Program-made: the position numbers and the translations under genes
The notes under the pieces: generated by a model
The model's database searches: none
What the model was told of the DNA's origin: nothing
Seen by the model: the letters and a program-made list of their open reading frames with translations, nothing else
NCBI GenBank assembly: GCA_014650415.1
Contig: BMUX01000004.1
Location: forward strand, 496,001 to 560,000
Length of the DNA stretch: 64,000 nucleotides
Direction of reading: 5' to 3'
Source: Streptomyces spiroverticillatus
GTDB lineage: Bacteria > Actinomycetota > Actinomycetes > Streptomycetales > Streptomycetaceae
Shown here: in pieces, positions 27,019 to 35,698 of the stretch
How the letters are laid out: the number at the start of each line of letters is the position of its first letter
Numbering within the stretch: position 1 is the first letter of the stretch

Positions 27019-28926
27019 TTGCTGCTTCGTGACTCGGCCACTGCTGTTGCTGCGCGACTCCTCGAAGGGTCACTGCCCCTCCACTTGGTCGAGCGGTTCA
27101 CTCACGTACATGGGCATCGTCCCGGCGCCTCGGAGGTGCGCTCCTGGGAGCGCAGTCTTCCCGCCCTCACAAACGCTCTCCTCGATGCCGGGCTCGGCCA
27201 GGTCGAAGTGCTCATCGAATTCGGGCTTCCGCTCACCAGCAAGCGCGCGGACGCCGTACTCGCCGGAGTGCACCCGAAGACGGGAGAGCCGTCATACGTC
27301 GTTGTCGAGCTCAAGCAGTGGAGTGAAGCACACCCCGACGACGACATCGACCCTCTACTGTGCCGCGTCGACGGGTACCCGCGACCGGTCCTGAACCCCA
27401 TTGAACAAGTACGCGGCTACTGCGACTACTTGGTCGCCTTCAATGGAGCACTCACACAACACCCCGAGCGCATCTCAGGTGCTGCATACCTTCACAACGC
27501 CACTGCGTTCGGCGCCGCTGGTCTGGACGAGGTGCCGCTCGACGAACGGGGCCGATTGTTCACGGCCGACCGCCGGGGCGGATTCCTCACCTACCTGCAG
27601 ACGAAGTTGGCACCCACCTCGGGAGCAGCGGCGGCCGACGAGTTGCTGGCCGCCAAGGTTGAACCGTCAAAGCAGTTGCTGAGCGTTGCCGCACAAGAGG
27701 TACGCGAACGCGAGCAGTTCGTACTTCTCGACGAACAGCGGATCGCGTACGAGACAGTGCTGAAGGCAGTGAACCGAGCCCGTGCATCCGACCACAAGGA
27801 GGTCGTCGTCATCACCGGCGGCCCCGGAACTGGCAAGAGCGTCATCGCACTGTCGGTGCTCGGCGAAATGTACCGGCGTGGTGTTCCGGCTTTGCACGCC
27901 ACTGGTTCGCAGTCGTTCACCAAGACCATGCGCAAGGTAGCGGGCACGCGCAAACCGGAAGTGCGCGAGCTCTTCAAGTACTTCAACAGCTTCGGGGCCG
28001 CTGAGCGCAATAGCCTTGATGTGTTGGTGTGCGACGAGGCCCATCGAATCCGGGAGACCTCGGCCAGCCGCTTCACTCCGGCGGCTCAACGGACAGGAAA
28101 ACGACAGCTCGAGGAGCTGATCGATGTCGCACGCGTACCCGTCTTCCTCCTGGACCAACACCAGACGGTACGGCCCGGCGAAACAGGAACAGTCGAGGAG
28201 ATCGAGGCCGCGGCAGCCCAGAAGGATCTTCGCTGCAATGTAGTGGCGCTGGACAGCCAGTTCCGCTGCGGCGGCAGTGATGCGTACCTGCGGTGGGTGG
28301 TCCATCTGCTCGCCCTCGAGGACAACGGCCCGGAACTCTGGGAGCCAGACGGCCGTATGGAACTCGAAGTCGTCGACTCCCCCTCCGCGATGGAAGACTT
28401 CCTGCGGGCAAAGCAGGCGAAGGGATACACCGCCAGAATCTCAGCCGGCTTCTGCTGGCCTTGGTCGGACCCCAAATCCGGAGAACCGCTCCCTACCGAT
28501 GTGCGAATCGGAGACTGGCTGCGCCCATGGAACGTCAAAGGGGACCGGTCGATCATGGGGGCTCCGCCCTCTGCTCTCTGGGCCACTGATCCAGCTGGTT
28601 TTGGTCAGATCGGCTGCGTCTATACGGCACAGGGTTTCGAGTACGACTGGAGTGGTGTGATCATGGGCCCTGATCTGATCTGGAGGGAGGACGCTTGGGT
28701 CACCGACCGCACTGCCTCCAAGGACCCCGCGTTGACGAAGCGGAATGGCAAGGTTGCGACTCCGGAGGGGGACATCAATCGGTTGATCCGCAACACCTAC
28801 AAGGTCCTGCTGACACGCGGCATGGTCGGAACCGTCATCTACTCAACCGACTCGGAGACCCGCGCCAAACTCCGCTCGCTGCTTCACCCCGAGGTGCAGG
28901 CGACCAGTTCGGTTCAGCCGGCCTGA
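27019..28926 (+). CDS. PD-(D/E)XK nuclease - DUF2075 helicase, second tandem copy
   Basis: 635-residue paralog of the preceding gene with the same architecture: nuclease-like region about 60-105 (VEVLIEFGLP, KRADAVLAGV, SYVVVELKQW), Walker A ITGGPGTGKSV (about 265-275), DEAH box VLVCDEAHRIRE (about 335-346) and the motif LLTRGMVGTVIYSTDSET near the end. TTG start (MLLRDSATAV), consistent with the M-L-L opening I recall for family members. It is separated by 134 bp from the first copy and has its own leader and promoter-like TAGCAT (about 26926), so the pair arose by duplication of a complete unit and then diverged. The substrates may differ. A GC hairpin 31 bp after the stop likely ends transcription. 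Confidence 0.87.
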   Translation: MLLRDSATAVAARLLEGSLPLHLVERFTHVHGHRPGASEVRSWERSLPALTNALLDAGLGQVEVLIEFGLPLTSKRADAVLAGVHPKTGEPSYVVVELKQWSEAHPDDDIDPLLCRVDGYPRPVLNPIEQVRGYCDYLVAFNGALTQHPERISGAAYLHNATAFGAAGLDEVPLDERGRLFTADRRGGFLTYLQTKLAPTSGAAAADELLAAKVEPSKQLLSVAAQEVREREQFVLLDEQRIAYETVLKAVNRARASDHKEVVVITGGPGTGKSVIALSVLGEMYRRGVPALHATGSQSFTKTMRKVAGTRKPEVRELFKYFNSFGAAERNSLDVLVCDEAHRIRETSASRFTPAAQRTGKRQLEELIDVARVPVFLLDQHQTVRPGETGTVEEIEAAAAQKDLRCNVVALDSQFRCGGSDAYLRWVVHLLALEDNGPELWEPDGRMELEVVDSPSAMEDFLRAKQAKGYTARISAGFCWPWSDPKSGEPLPTDVRIGDWLRPWNVKGDRSIMGAPPSALWATDPAGFGQIGCVYTAQGFEYDWSGVIMGPDLIWREDAWVTDRTASKDPALTKRNGKVATPEGDINRLIRNTYKVLLTRGMVGTVIYSTDSETRAKLRSLLHPEVQATSSVQPA

Positions 28927-29708
28927 CCGTTGGGGTGGACGAAGGCAGCCGGGTAGACGAGGCACCCGGGGCCTCGCTACTGATCGGTCGATGCACTTGT
29001 GGCGGACCATTGGCAACGAAGTCACCTGGTGCGCCTCCTGTCCGCGGAGCGCTGCCATCCATCACGCCGTCACCGCAGAGTGGCAGCGCATAACAAAAGA
29101 TCCACCACTGAAGGCCACCGCGATCAGGTCCGCTCCGGGACCGCGCGGTGGCTTTGGCAGGGAATCCGCGCATCAAGTGAGCATCGCGCCGAAGCGCACG
29201 TACGCGGTCTGCCCCCTCCGCCTCGCCCTCCAGGAAGGCGGATCCCGTAGCCTCCTGGCGGAGAGCTGCACACGCGGAAGCAGCTCTCCCACTGCGTGCG
29301 CGGCATCTTCCAGCCGTAGCGTCCGGAGAGCACCTTTGATCAAGAATTCAGGCGCTCTACGCTTCCTTCGGCACCCGATTCCTGATCGCCCGACGGCACA
29401 AGCTTCCTACAGTAGGCCGACCGCTCCCGTTACCCCGTACCTCTGTACGCTGCTAAGCAACTGGGCTTCGACCATCCCCCTACCGACGACCGAAACACCC
29501 TTGCTCGCAGACGGGCGGCCGACCGCGCAGAACATCATTTCGGCAAGGCGGTACCACACGTACGAGCTAGACCACCCAGAAGGAACATCTCTCGAACTAG
29601 CAGGTCAGGCGCCCTCCGCAGGCCGTTCAAGGCCCGCGAGGCGCCCCACATGGTGTACTCAAGGGAAAAGGTCGACCGGCCCAGCCGAGATCTAGGAGAG
29701 ACCGCAGG
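28927..29708. other. 782-bp gene-poor spacer at the island/core junction
   Basis: No complete gene is convincing here. It holds the terminator at 28958, a second inverted repeat with 9-bp arms (GCCACCGCG at 29114-29122, complement at 29144-29152, then TTT) and a perfect 9-bp hairpin GAGAGCTGC (29261-29269 with 29280-29288). From 29416 a stretch without a start codon reads like protein (LYAAKQLGFDHPPTDD, then RAADRAEHHFGKA) and may be a decayed gene fragment. No tRNA or recognisable attachment repeat was found. Confidence 0.55.
28958..28976 (+). terminator. terminator hairpin after DUF2075 gene 2
   Basis: 6-bp arms CGAGGC / GCCTCG with a 7-nt loop, beginning 31 bp after the stop codon of the second DUF2075 gene. 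Confidence 0.6.
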
Positions 29709-31073
29709 TCAGTCGTCCTTCTTCACCGGCTCCAGAATCGCCACACACTCCACGTGATGCGTCATCGGGAAGAGATCGAAGACCCGCAGCGTCCGGACCT
29801 TGTAGCCGCCCTCCGCGAAGTACGCCAGGTCGCGGGCCAGGGCCGCCGGGTCGCAGGCGACGTAGGCGATGCGGCGGGCGCCCAGGGTGGAGAGGTGCTT
29901 GACCGTCTGCTTGCCGGCGCCCGCGCGGGGCGGGTCGAGGACGATCAGGTCGGTTTCCGTGATGCCCGTGCGCGGGAGGACGGACTCGACCTTGCCCTGC
30001 TCGATGCGGACGTTCGGCATGGAGGCGAGGTTGTGGCGGGCGTCCTCCACCGCGCGCTTGCCGGATTCGATGCCCAGGACCGCGCCCTGGTCGCCGACGC
30101 GTTCGGCGACCGAGCCCGCGAAGAGGCCCACGCCGCAGTACAGGTCGAGGGCGGTTTCGCCCTTGCGGGGCATCAGGCCCTGCATGACGGCGCGCATCAG
30201 GGTGTCGGCGGCCTGGGGGTGGATCTGCCAGAAGCCGCCCATGCCGACGCGGTAGGTGCGGCCGTCGGCGCGCTCGCGGACGAAGGCGCGGCCGTGGACC
30301 TTGTGGACGCTGCCGTCCTTCTCGTGGACGCGCAGGACGGAGACCGGCTTGTCGAGTTCGACGAGGGGGAGGCGGCCGCCGGGGGTGGGGGTGAGGACGA
30401 CCTGGCGGTCGTGCGAGCCGGTGGCGGCGATGGCTTCGACGGAGGCCATGCCGGGCCACTCCCGCTTCTCGATGCCGAGTTCGGAGACACCGGGGGAAGC
30501 GATCATGCAGTGGTCGACGGGCTGGATGTCGTGGGAGCGGTGCTTGCGGAGGCCGACCGTGCCGTCCGGGGTGATGGCGTACTGGACGCGGGTGCGCCAC
30601 TGCGGGACCTGGCCGGCCGGGAGTTTGTCGCCCTCGGCGGGCATGACCGTGCCGTCCCAGCCCGCTTCCTCGGGGGTCAGGCCCGCGAGGCGGAGCAGCT
30701 GTTCGGCGACGACGTCGCCCTTCAGGCGGCGCTGGGCGCCCGGCTTGGCGTGCTGCCAGTCGCAGCCGCCGCACTTGCCGGGGCCGGAGAAGGGGCAGGG
30801 GGCCTCGACGCGGTCCTTGGACGGGTCCAGGATCGTCACCGCGTCGGCGCGCAGGAAGCGGGCGCCCTCGTGGCCGTCGGTGACGCGGGCGATGACCTTC
30901 TCGCCGGGGAGGGTGTGGCGTACGAAGAGGACCTGGCCCTCGGAGGTGCGGGCGATGCAGTGGCCGCCGTGGGCGACGGGGCCGACCTCGACCTCGTACT
31001 CCGTACCGACGAGGGAGATCTGGGGGGCCGCCTGCGCGTCGGTGCCCTTTGATGCCTTGGATTCGGACTGCAT
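29709..31073 (-). CDS. TrmA/RlmD-family class I SAM-dependent RNA methyltransferase
   Basis: 454-residue RNA (uracil-5)-methyltransferase family protein. An N-terminal TRAM domain (SLVGTEYEVEVGPVAHGGHC) is followed by a Cys cluster (CPFSGPGKCGGC) that fits a [4Fe-4S] site as in RlmD, a SAM motif (ALDLYCGVGLFAG), DPPRAG, and the catalytic Cys in YVACDP. I start at ATG 31073 (MQSESKASKG); a longer frame to 31136 adds unconserved residues. It follows the APC permease on the same strand, an order I recall from M. tuberculosis Rv2690c-Rv2689c. It marks the start of core chromosome. The exact target (tRNA U54 or 23S rRNA) cannot be told from sequence. Confidence 0.9.
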   Translation of the reverse strand: MQSESKASKGTDAQAAPQISLVGTEYEVEVGPVAHGGHCIARTSEGQVLFVRHTLPGEKVIARVTDGHEGARFLRADAVTILDPSKDRVEAPCPFSGPGKCGGCDWQHAKPGAQRRLKGDVVAEQLLRLAGLTPEEAGWDGTVMPAEGDKLPAGQVPQWRTRVQYAITPDGTVGLRKHRSHDIQPVDHCMIASPGVSELGIEKREWPGMASVEAIAATGSHDRQVVLTPTPGGRLPLVELDKPVSVLRVHEKDGSVHKVHGRAFVRERADGRTYRVGMGGFWQIHPQAADTLMRAVMQGLMPRKGETALDLYCGVGLFAGSVAERVGDQGAVLGIESGKRAVEDARHNLASMPNVRIEQGKVESVLPRTGITETDLIVLDPPRAGAGKQTVKHLSTLGARRIAYVACDPAALARDLAYFAEGGYKVRTLRVFDLFPMTHHVECVAILEPVKKDD

Positions 31074-31125
31074 GGTGGGGTGGCTCCAGAGGATCAAAGG
31101 GGTGGGACGGGACCGGCACGCGAAA

Positions 31126-31170
31126 CGGCCGGACAACAGCCCACCAGTCTACGTGGGTGTTGTCCGGCCG
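31126..31170 (-). terminator. strong hairpin between APC permease and RNA methyltransferase gene
   Basis: 18-19-nt arms (31126-31144 and 31153-31170) complementary except for a single bulged G, with a short loop, lying just upstream of the methyltransferase gene. It should terminate transcription of the APC permease, so the two genes are probably not one operon. Confidence 0.8.
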
Positions 31171-31202
31171 CACGACCAAGGCAAGCCTGAGCGCCGACAG
31201 GC

Positions 31203-33257
31203 TCAGCTCTTGGTGGATTCCTTCGTGGTCTCGCGGGGCGGCCGCGCCACCGGTCCCCGTCGCACCGCTCCCGGCGCGTTCCAGTCGGCCCGCTTCTTGG
31301 CGCGCTTCTTGGCCGCCTCGGAGGATTCCAGCTGGTAGGGGACGGAGGTCACCATCACGCCGGGGGTGAAGAGCAGGCGGCCCTTCAGGCGCAGGGCGGA
31401 CTGGTTGTGGAGCAGGTGCTCGTACCAGTGGCCGACGACGTACTCCGGGATGTAGATGGAGACCACGTCGCGCGGGCTCTCGCGGCGCAGGCCCTTCACG
31501 TACTCGATGATCGGGCGGGTGATCTCGCGGTACGGGGAGTCGAGGATCTTGAGGGGTACGTTGATGCCGCGGCGTTCCCACTCGTCGCGCAGGGCCTTCG
31601 TCTCGGCCGGGTCCACGCTGATGGAGAGCGCTTCGAGGCGGTCGCTGCGCATCAGCTTCGCGTAGGCGAGGGCGCGCAGGGTCGGCTTGTGGACCTTGGA
31701 GACCAGGACGATGGAGTGGACCCGGGAGGGGCGCAGGCTGTCGTCGGAGGGGCCCTCGGCGGCGGCGATCTCCTCGGCGACCCGGTCGTAGTGCTTGCGG
31801 ATCGCGGTCATCGTTCCGTAGAAGATCACCATGCCGAGCAGGGCGACCCAGGCGCCGTGCGTGAACTTGGTGGCGAGGACGACGACCAGGACCAGGCCCG
31901 TGAAGGACGCGCCGAAGGCGTTGATCGCGCGGGAGCGGATCATGCGGCGGCGCTCGGCGGGCTTGCGCTCGGACTTCAGGTGCCGGTTCCAGTGCCGGAC
32001 CATGCCGATCTGGCTCAGCGTGAAGGAGACGAAGACGCCGACGATGTAGAGCTGGATCAGCTTGGTGGAGTCGGCCCCGTAGAGGACGACCAGGAGGATC
32101 GCCGCGCCGGCGAGGAGCACGATGCCGTTGGAGAACGCGAGGCGGTCGCCGCGGGTGTGCAGCTGGCGGGGCAGCCAGCGGTCCTGGGCGAGGATCGAGC
32201 CGAGGAGGGGGAAGCCGTTGTACGCCGTGTTGGCGGCCAGGAAGAGGACCAGCGCGGTGGCGGCGGCGAGGAGGATGAAGAAGAAGGTGCCCTCGCCGAA
32301 GACGGCGGCGGCGACCTGGGAGATCACCGGGTTCTGTACGTAGGCGTCGCCGACCGGGACGCCGTCGCGGACCAGGTCGTGGGCCGGGTTTTCGGCCATG
32401 CGCACGCCGGTGTTCATGGCGAGCGCGATGATGCCGCAGAACATGACGACGGCCAGGCCGCCCATGAGGGCGAGCGTGGTGGCGGCGTTCTTCGACTTCG
32501 GCTTGCGGAAGGCGGGGACGCCGTTGGAGATCGCCTCGACGCCGGTGAGGGCGGCGCAGCCGGAGGAGAAGGCGCGCAGGAGGAGGAAGACGAGGGCGAA
32601 ACCGGCCAGGCCCGGGTGTTCGGGCTTGATCTCCAGGTCGGCGGTGGGGGCGTTCATGTCGTCGCCGGTGAGGGCGCGGTAGGCGCCCCAGGCCAGCATG
32701 ATGAAGACGCCCACCACGAAGACGTACGTCGGGATGGCGAAGAGCTTCCCGGACTCCTTCATGCCGCGCAGGTTGAGCACGGTCAGCAGGGCGATGACCG
32801 CGACCGCGCAGAGCACCTTGTGCTCGACGACGAACGGGATGGCCGAGCCGAGGTTCTCGATGCCGGAGGAGATGGACACGGCGACGGTCAGCACGTAGTC
32901 GACCAGCAGGGCGCTGGCGACGGTGAGGCCGGCCTTGGGGCCGAGGTTGGTGTTGGCGACCTCGTAGTCGCCGCCGCCGCTCGGGTACGCGTGGACGTTC
33001 TGCCGGTAGGAGGCGACGACCGTGAACATCAGGACGACGACCGCGAGTGCGATCCACGGGCTGAAGTGGTACGCCGAGACACCCGCGATGGAGAGCACGA
33101 GCAGGACTTCTCCGGGCGCGTAGGCCACGGAGGAGAGGGGGTCTGAGGCGAAGACGGGAAGTGCGATGCGCTTGGGGAGGAGCGTTTCTCCCAGCTTGTC
33201 GCTGCGCAGGGCCCGGCCGATCAGGATCCGTTTGGGCACGTCGGTCAGTTTGGACAC
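31203..33257 (-). CDS. APC-superfamily permease
   Basis: 684-residue amino acid/polyamine/organocation-type permease with about 12 hydrophobic segments in the first 460 residues (for example VALLGMVIFYGTM and FSSGCAALTGVEAISNG, a typical APC motif) and a soluble C-terminal tail of about 200 residues (HSIVLVSKVHKPTLRALAYA). I chose GTG 33257 (VSKLTDVPKR); the longer frame upstream contains intergenic sequence. It is divergent from two trkA-like genes. In mycobacteria the equivalent permease (Rv2690c, from memory) sits beside ceoB and ceoC, so potassium or cation-coupled transport is plausible; amino acid transport remains possible. Confidence 0.88.
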   Translation of the reverse strand: MSKLTDVPKRILIGRALRSDKLGETLLPKRIALPVFASDPLSSVAYAPGEVLLVLSIAGVSAYHFSPWIALAVVVLMFTVVASYRQNVHAYPSGGGDYEVANTNLGPKAGLTVASALLVDYVLTVAVSISSGIENLGSAIPFVVEHKVLCAVAVIALLTVLNLRGMKESGKLFAIPTYVFVVGVFIMLAWGAYRALTGDDMNAPTADLEIKPEHPGLAGFALVFLLLRAFSSGCAALTGVEAISNGVPAFRKPKSKNAATTLALMGGLAVVMFCGIIALAMNTGVRMAENPAHDLVRDGVPVGDAYVQNPVISQVAAAVFGEGTFFFILLAAATALVLFLAANTAYNGFPLLGSILAQDRWLPRQLHTRGDRLAFSNGIVLLAGAAILLVVLYGADSTKLIQLYIVGVFVSFTLSQIGMVRHWNRHLKSERKPAERRRMIRSRAINAFGASFTGLVLVVVLATKFTHGAWVALLGMVIFYGTMTAIRKHYDRVAEEIAAAEGPSDDSLRPSRVHSIVLVSKVHKPTLRALAYAKLMRSDRLEALSISVDPAETKALRDEWERRGINVPLKILDSPYREITRPIIEYVKGLRRESPRDVVSIYIPEYVVGHWYEHLLHNQSALRLKGRLLFTPGVMVTSVPYQLESSEAAKKRAKKRADWNAPGAVRRGPVARPPRETTKESTKS

Positions 33258-33498
33258 GTCGAGGATCGTAAGCGGTCGAACGGGCGTGGCCCACCCGCCC
33301 CCGCCGGGCCTCCGGGAATCTCCGAAAGCTCCTTTGCCAGGCCTTGAACTTCTCGGACCGGCCTCTGACCAGTCACTGACCGGGGGTCCCCGCGGCACAC
33401 CGCACGTGTGTAGCTTTGGCGGCGGTCTGCGACTCTTGTGAGTCCGACGAAAAACACACGAAACAATTGATGGACTCTTAACGGCCGGAAGGACGGAC

Positions 33499-34164
33499 GT
33501 GCACGTCGTCATCATGGGTTGCGGGCGAGTGGGAGCCGCTCTCGCGCAGACTCTGGAGCAGCAGGGGCACACGGTCGCCGTGATCGACCAGGACCCCACG
33601 GCCTTCCGCCGTCTGGGTTCCGGGTTCGGTGGCCGCAGGGTCACCGGGGTCGGTTTCGACCAGGACACCCTCCGCGAGGCGGGCATCGAGGACGCCGGTG
33701 CGTTCGCCGCCGTCAGCAGCGGCGACAACTCGAACATCATCGCGGCCCGGGTGGCCCGCGAGATGTTCGGCATCGAGAACGTCGCGGCGCGCATCTACGA
33801 CCCGCGCCGGGCGGAGGTCTACCAGCGCCTGGGCATCCCCACGGTCGCCACGGTCCGCTGGACCGCCGACCAGATGCTGCGCCGGCTCCTGCCCTCGGGC
33901 GCGGAGCCGCTGTGGCGGGACCCGAGCGGCGGTGTGCAGCTCGCGGAGGTGCACACCTCGCCCGCCTGGATCGGGCACAAGATCAGCAAGTTGCAGGAGG
34001 AGACGGGCGTGCGTGTCGCGTTCCTCACCCGGCTGGGCGAAGCGGTTCTGCCGACTTCCCAGACGGTGCTGCAGGAGGGCGACCTCGTGCACGTGATGAT
34101 GCGCACGGACGAGATCGAGAAGGTCGAGGCGGCCTGCTCGCTCGGCCCCGAGGAAGGTCACTGA
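33499..34164 (+). CDS. TrkA-family potassium uptake regulator (CeoB-like)
   Basis: 221-residue cytosolic RCK protein: Rossmann NAD-binding half (HVVIMGCGRVGAAL, GxGxxG) and a C-terminal TrkA_C domain (VHTSPAWIGHKISKLQEETG). GTG start with GGAAGGACGG upstream. It overlaps the second trkA-like gene by ATGA, so the two probably form a hetero-oligomeric gating ring, as with mycobacterial CeoB/CeoC. The divergent APC permease is the likely membrane partner, since no TrkH or Ktr-type channel is seen nearby. Confidence 0.9.
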   Translation: MHVVIMGCGRVGAALAQTLEQQGHTVAVIDQDPTAFRRLGSGFGGRRVTGVGFDQDTLREAGIEDAGAFAAVSSGDNSNIIAARVAREMFGIENVAARIYDPRRAEVYQRLGIPTVATVRWTADQMLRRLLPSGAEPLWRDPSGGVQLAEVHTSPAWIGHKISKLQEETGVRVAFLTRLGEAVLPTSQTVLQEGDLVHVMMRTDEIEKVEAACSLGPEEGH

Positions 34165-34844
34165 TGAGGGTCGCGATTGCCGGGGCCGGCGCGGTGGGGC
34201 GTTCCATCGCGGGCGAGCTGCTGGAGAACGGGCACGAGGTGCTCCTGATCGACAAGGCGCCGACCGCCATCTCGGTGGAGCGGGTGCCGATGGCGGAGTG
34301 GCTGCTGGCCGACGCCTGTGAGATCACCTCGCTGGACGAGGCGGCGCTCCAGCGCTGCAACGTCGTGATCGCGGCGACCGGCGACGACAAGGTCAACCTG
34401 GTCGTTTCCCTGCTCGCGAAGACCGAGTACGGGGTGCCGCGCGTGGTGGCCCGCGTCAACAACCCGAAGAACGAGTGGCTCTTCAACGAGTCCTGGGGCG
34501 TCGACGTGGCGGTGTCCACTCCGCGTCTGATGTCGGCGCTGGTCGAGGAGGCGGTGAGCGTCGGCGATCTCGTACGGCTGATGCGCTTCAGCCACGGCGA
34601 CGCCAACCTGGTCGAGCTGACGCTGCCGCCGGAGTCGGCGATCGCGGGCACGCAGATCTCCGAGGTGGAGTGGCCGATCGACACCTCGCTGGTGACGATC
34701 ATCCGCGGCACGCGGGTGCTCACGCCGACGCCGGAGGAGACCCTGGAGCCCGGCGACGAGCTGCTGTTCGTGGCCGCGCAGGCGCGCGAGGAGCAGTTGG
34801 AGGACCTGCTGTCGGTGCGCCGGGAGGATGCGCCGAAGGGCTGA
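34164..34844 (+). CDS. TrkA-family potassium uptake regulator (CeoC-like)
   Basis: 226-residue RCK protein, the second of the coupled pair. N-terminal MRVAIAGAGAVGRSIAGEL gives the GxGxxG nucleotide-binding turn; the C-terminal half (VELTLPPESAIAGTQISEVE) is TrkA_C. The longer open frame upstream is not used, because the ATG sits in the ATGA overlap with the first gene. It ends 6 bp before a very strong bidirectional terminator. Confidence 0.9.
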   Translation: MRVAIAGAGAVGRSIAGELLENGHEVLLIDKAPTAISVERVPMAEWLLADACEITSLDEAALQRCNVVIAATGDDKVNLVVSLLAKTEYGVPRVVARVNNPKNEWLFNESWGVDVAVSTPRLMSALVEEAVSVGDLVRLMRFSHGDANLVELTLPPESAIAGTQISEVEWPIDTSLVTIIRGTRVLTPTPEETLEPGDELLFVAAQAREEQLEDLLSVRREDAPKG

Positions 34845-34850
34845 GGTCCG

Positions 34851-34910
34851 GTTACGTCGAAGGGGGGCGCCCCGCACTCACCGGTGCGGGGCGCCCCCCT
34901 TCGACGTAAC
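34851..34910. terminator. 26-bp perfect inverted-repeat terminator
   Basis: Perfect 26-bp arms (34851-34876 and 34885-34910) around an 8-nt loop in the gap between convergent ceoC-like and DUF3159 genes. It is among the strongest bidirectional terminators in the window. Confidence 0.95.
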
Positions 34911-34912
34911 TC

Positions 34913-35695
34913 TCAGGCCTCGCGGCGGTGGGCGGCGGCGGCCGCCTTCCGGGCCTCCTCGGCCTTCTCCTCGGCCTCCATCTCCGCGAACACGTCGATC
35001 GGCGCGGGAGCCTTCGCCAGGAAGATCCAGGTCAGCCAGACGGCCAGCAGGAACGGCGGGATCTTCAGCGCGATGGCCACCCAGCCGAACTTGGTGGTGT
35101 CGGCCCACCAGTACAGCGGGAAGAGGATCGCGCACTTGGTGAGCAGGATGACGCCCCAGGCGTAGCTCGACTTCGTGTACGCCTTCTTGCGGCCGGGGTT
35201 GCGGGTGCGCCAGGAGAGGTTCTCCTTGAACACCGGGCCGAGCATCACGCCGATCAGCGGGAAGCCCGCGGCCGCCGAGATCAGGTAGGCCAGCGAGAGG
35301 CCCAGCGTGTAGAGCATGCCGGGCAGCATGAAGTCCTTGGCGTTGCCCGTGATCAGCGCGAAGGCGATGCCGAAGGCGACCCCGAAGACGCCACTGAAGG
35401 CGTGCTTCACGGTGTCCTTGCGGACCAGCCGGACGGCGACCAGCAGCAGCGACACCGCACCGGCCGCGATCGCCGAGATCTGGAGGTTCTTGTTGATCGT
35501 GAAGATGGTCACGAAGAGCAGGCCCGGCAGGACCGTCTCCACCATGCCGCGCACGCCGCCGAAGGCGTCGAAGAGGGCCGCCTCGGTGACGGCCTTGTCC
35601 GCTGCGTTCTGCGGGGGCGCGTCGGCGGGGACGACGTACGGCTGGGCGGCGTCGTCGGGATGGCGGGGTGTGGTCGGCTTGTCGAAAGACGTCAC
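34913..35695 (-). CDS. DUF3159 integral membrane protein
   Basis: 260-residue membrane protein with about six transmembrane segments (examples: GMVETVLPGLLFVTIFTI; ISAIAAGAVSLLLVAVRLV; the last WVAIALKIPPFLLAVWLTWI) and a charged Ala/Glu/Arg C-terminal tail (EMEAEEKAEEARKAAAAAHR). The family is restricted to Actinobacteria and has no known function. It lies 3 bp downstream of the OB-fold gene on the same strand; the pair is conserved next to the Ceo genes, which hints at an envelope or ion-homeostasis role but does not prove it. Confidence 0.9.
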   Translation of the reverse strand: MTSFDKPTTPRHPDDAAQPYVVPADAPPQNAADKAVTEAALFDAFGGVRGMVETVLPGLLFVTIFTINKNLQISAIAAGAVSLLLVAVRLVRKDTVKHAFSGVFGVAFGIAFALITGNAKDFMLPGMLYTLGLSLAYLISAAAGFPLIGVMLGPVFKENLSWRTRNPGRKKAYTKSSYAWGVILLTKCAILFPLYWWADTTKFGWVAIALKIPPFLLAVWLTWIFLAKAPAPIDVFAEMEAEEKAEEARKAAAAAHRREA

Positions 35696-35698
35696 CGG

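Noticed and set aside
28991..29695. 234-codon plus-strand open frame in the spacer
   Set aside because: Composition is not protein-like, it spans two strong hairpins, and has no ribosome site.
28927..29708. tRNA gene or attachment site at the island boundary
   Set aside because: No cloverleaf-like segment or T-loop (GGTTCGA-type) sequence and no long direct repeat could be found by eye.
29692..33294. Very long minus-strand open frame across the methyltransferase and permease genes
   Set aside because: It is an out-of-phase shadow caused by high GC; its translation is Arg/Pro/His-rich repetitive sequence, while the true genes carry clear domains in other frames.
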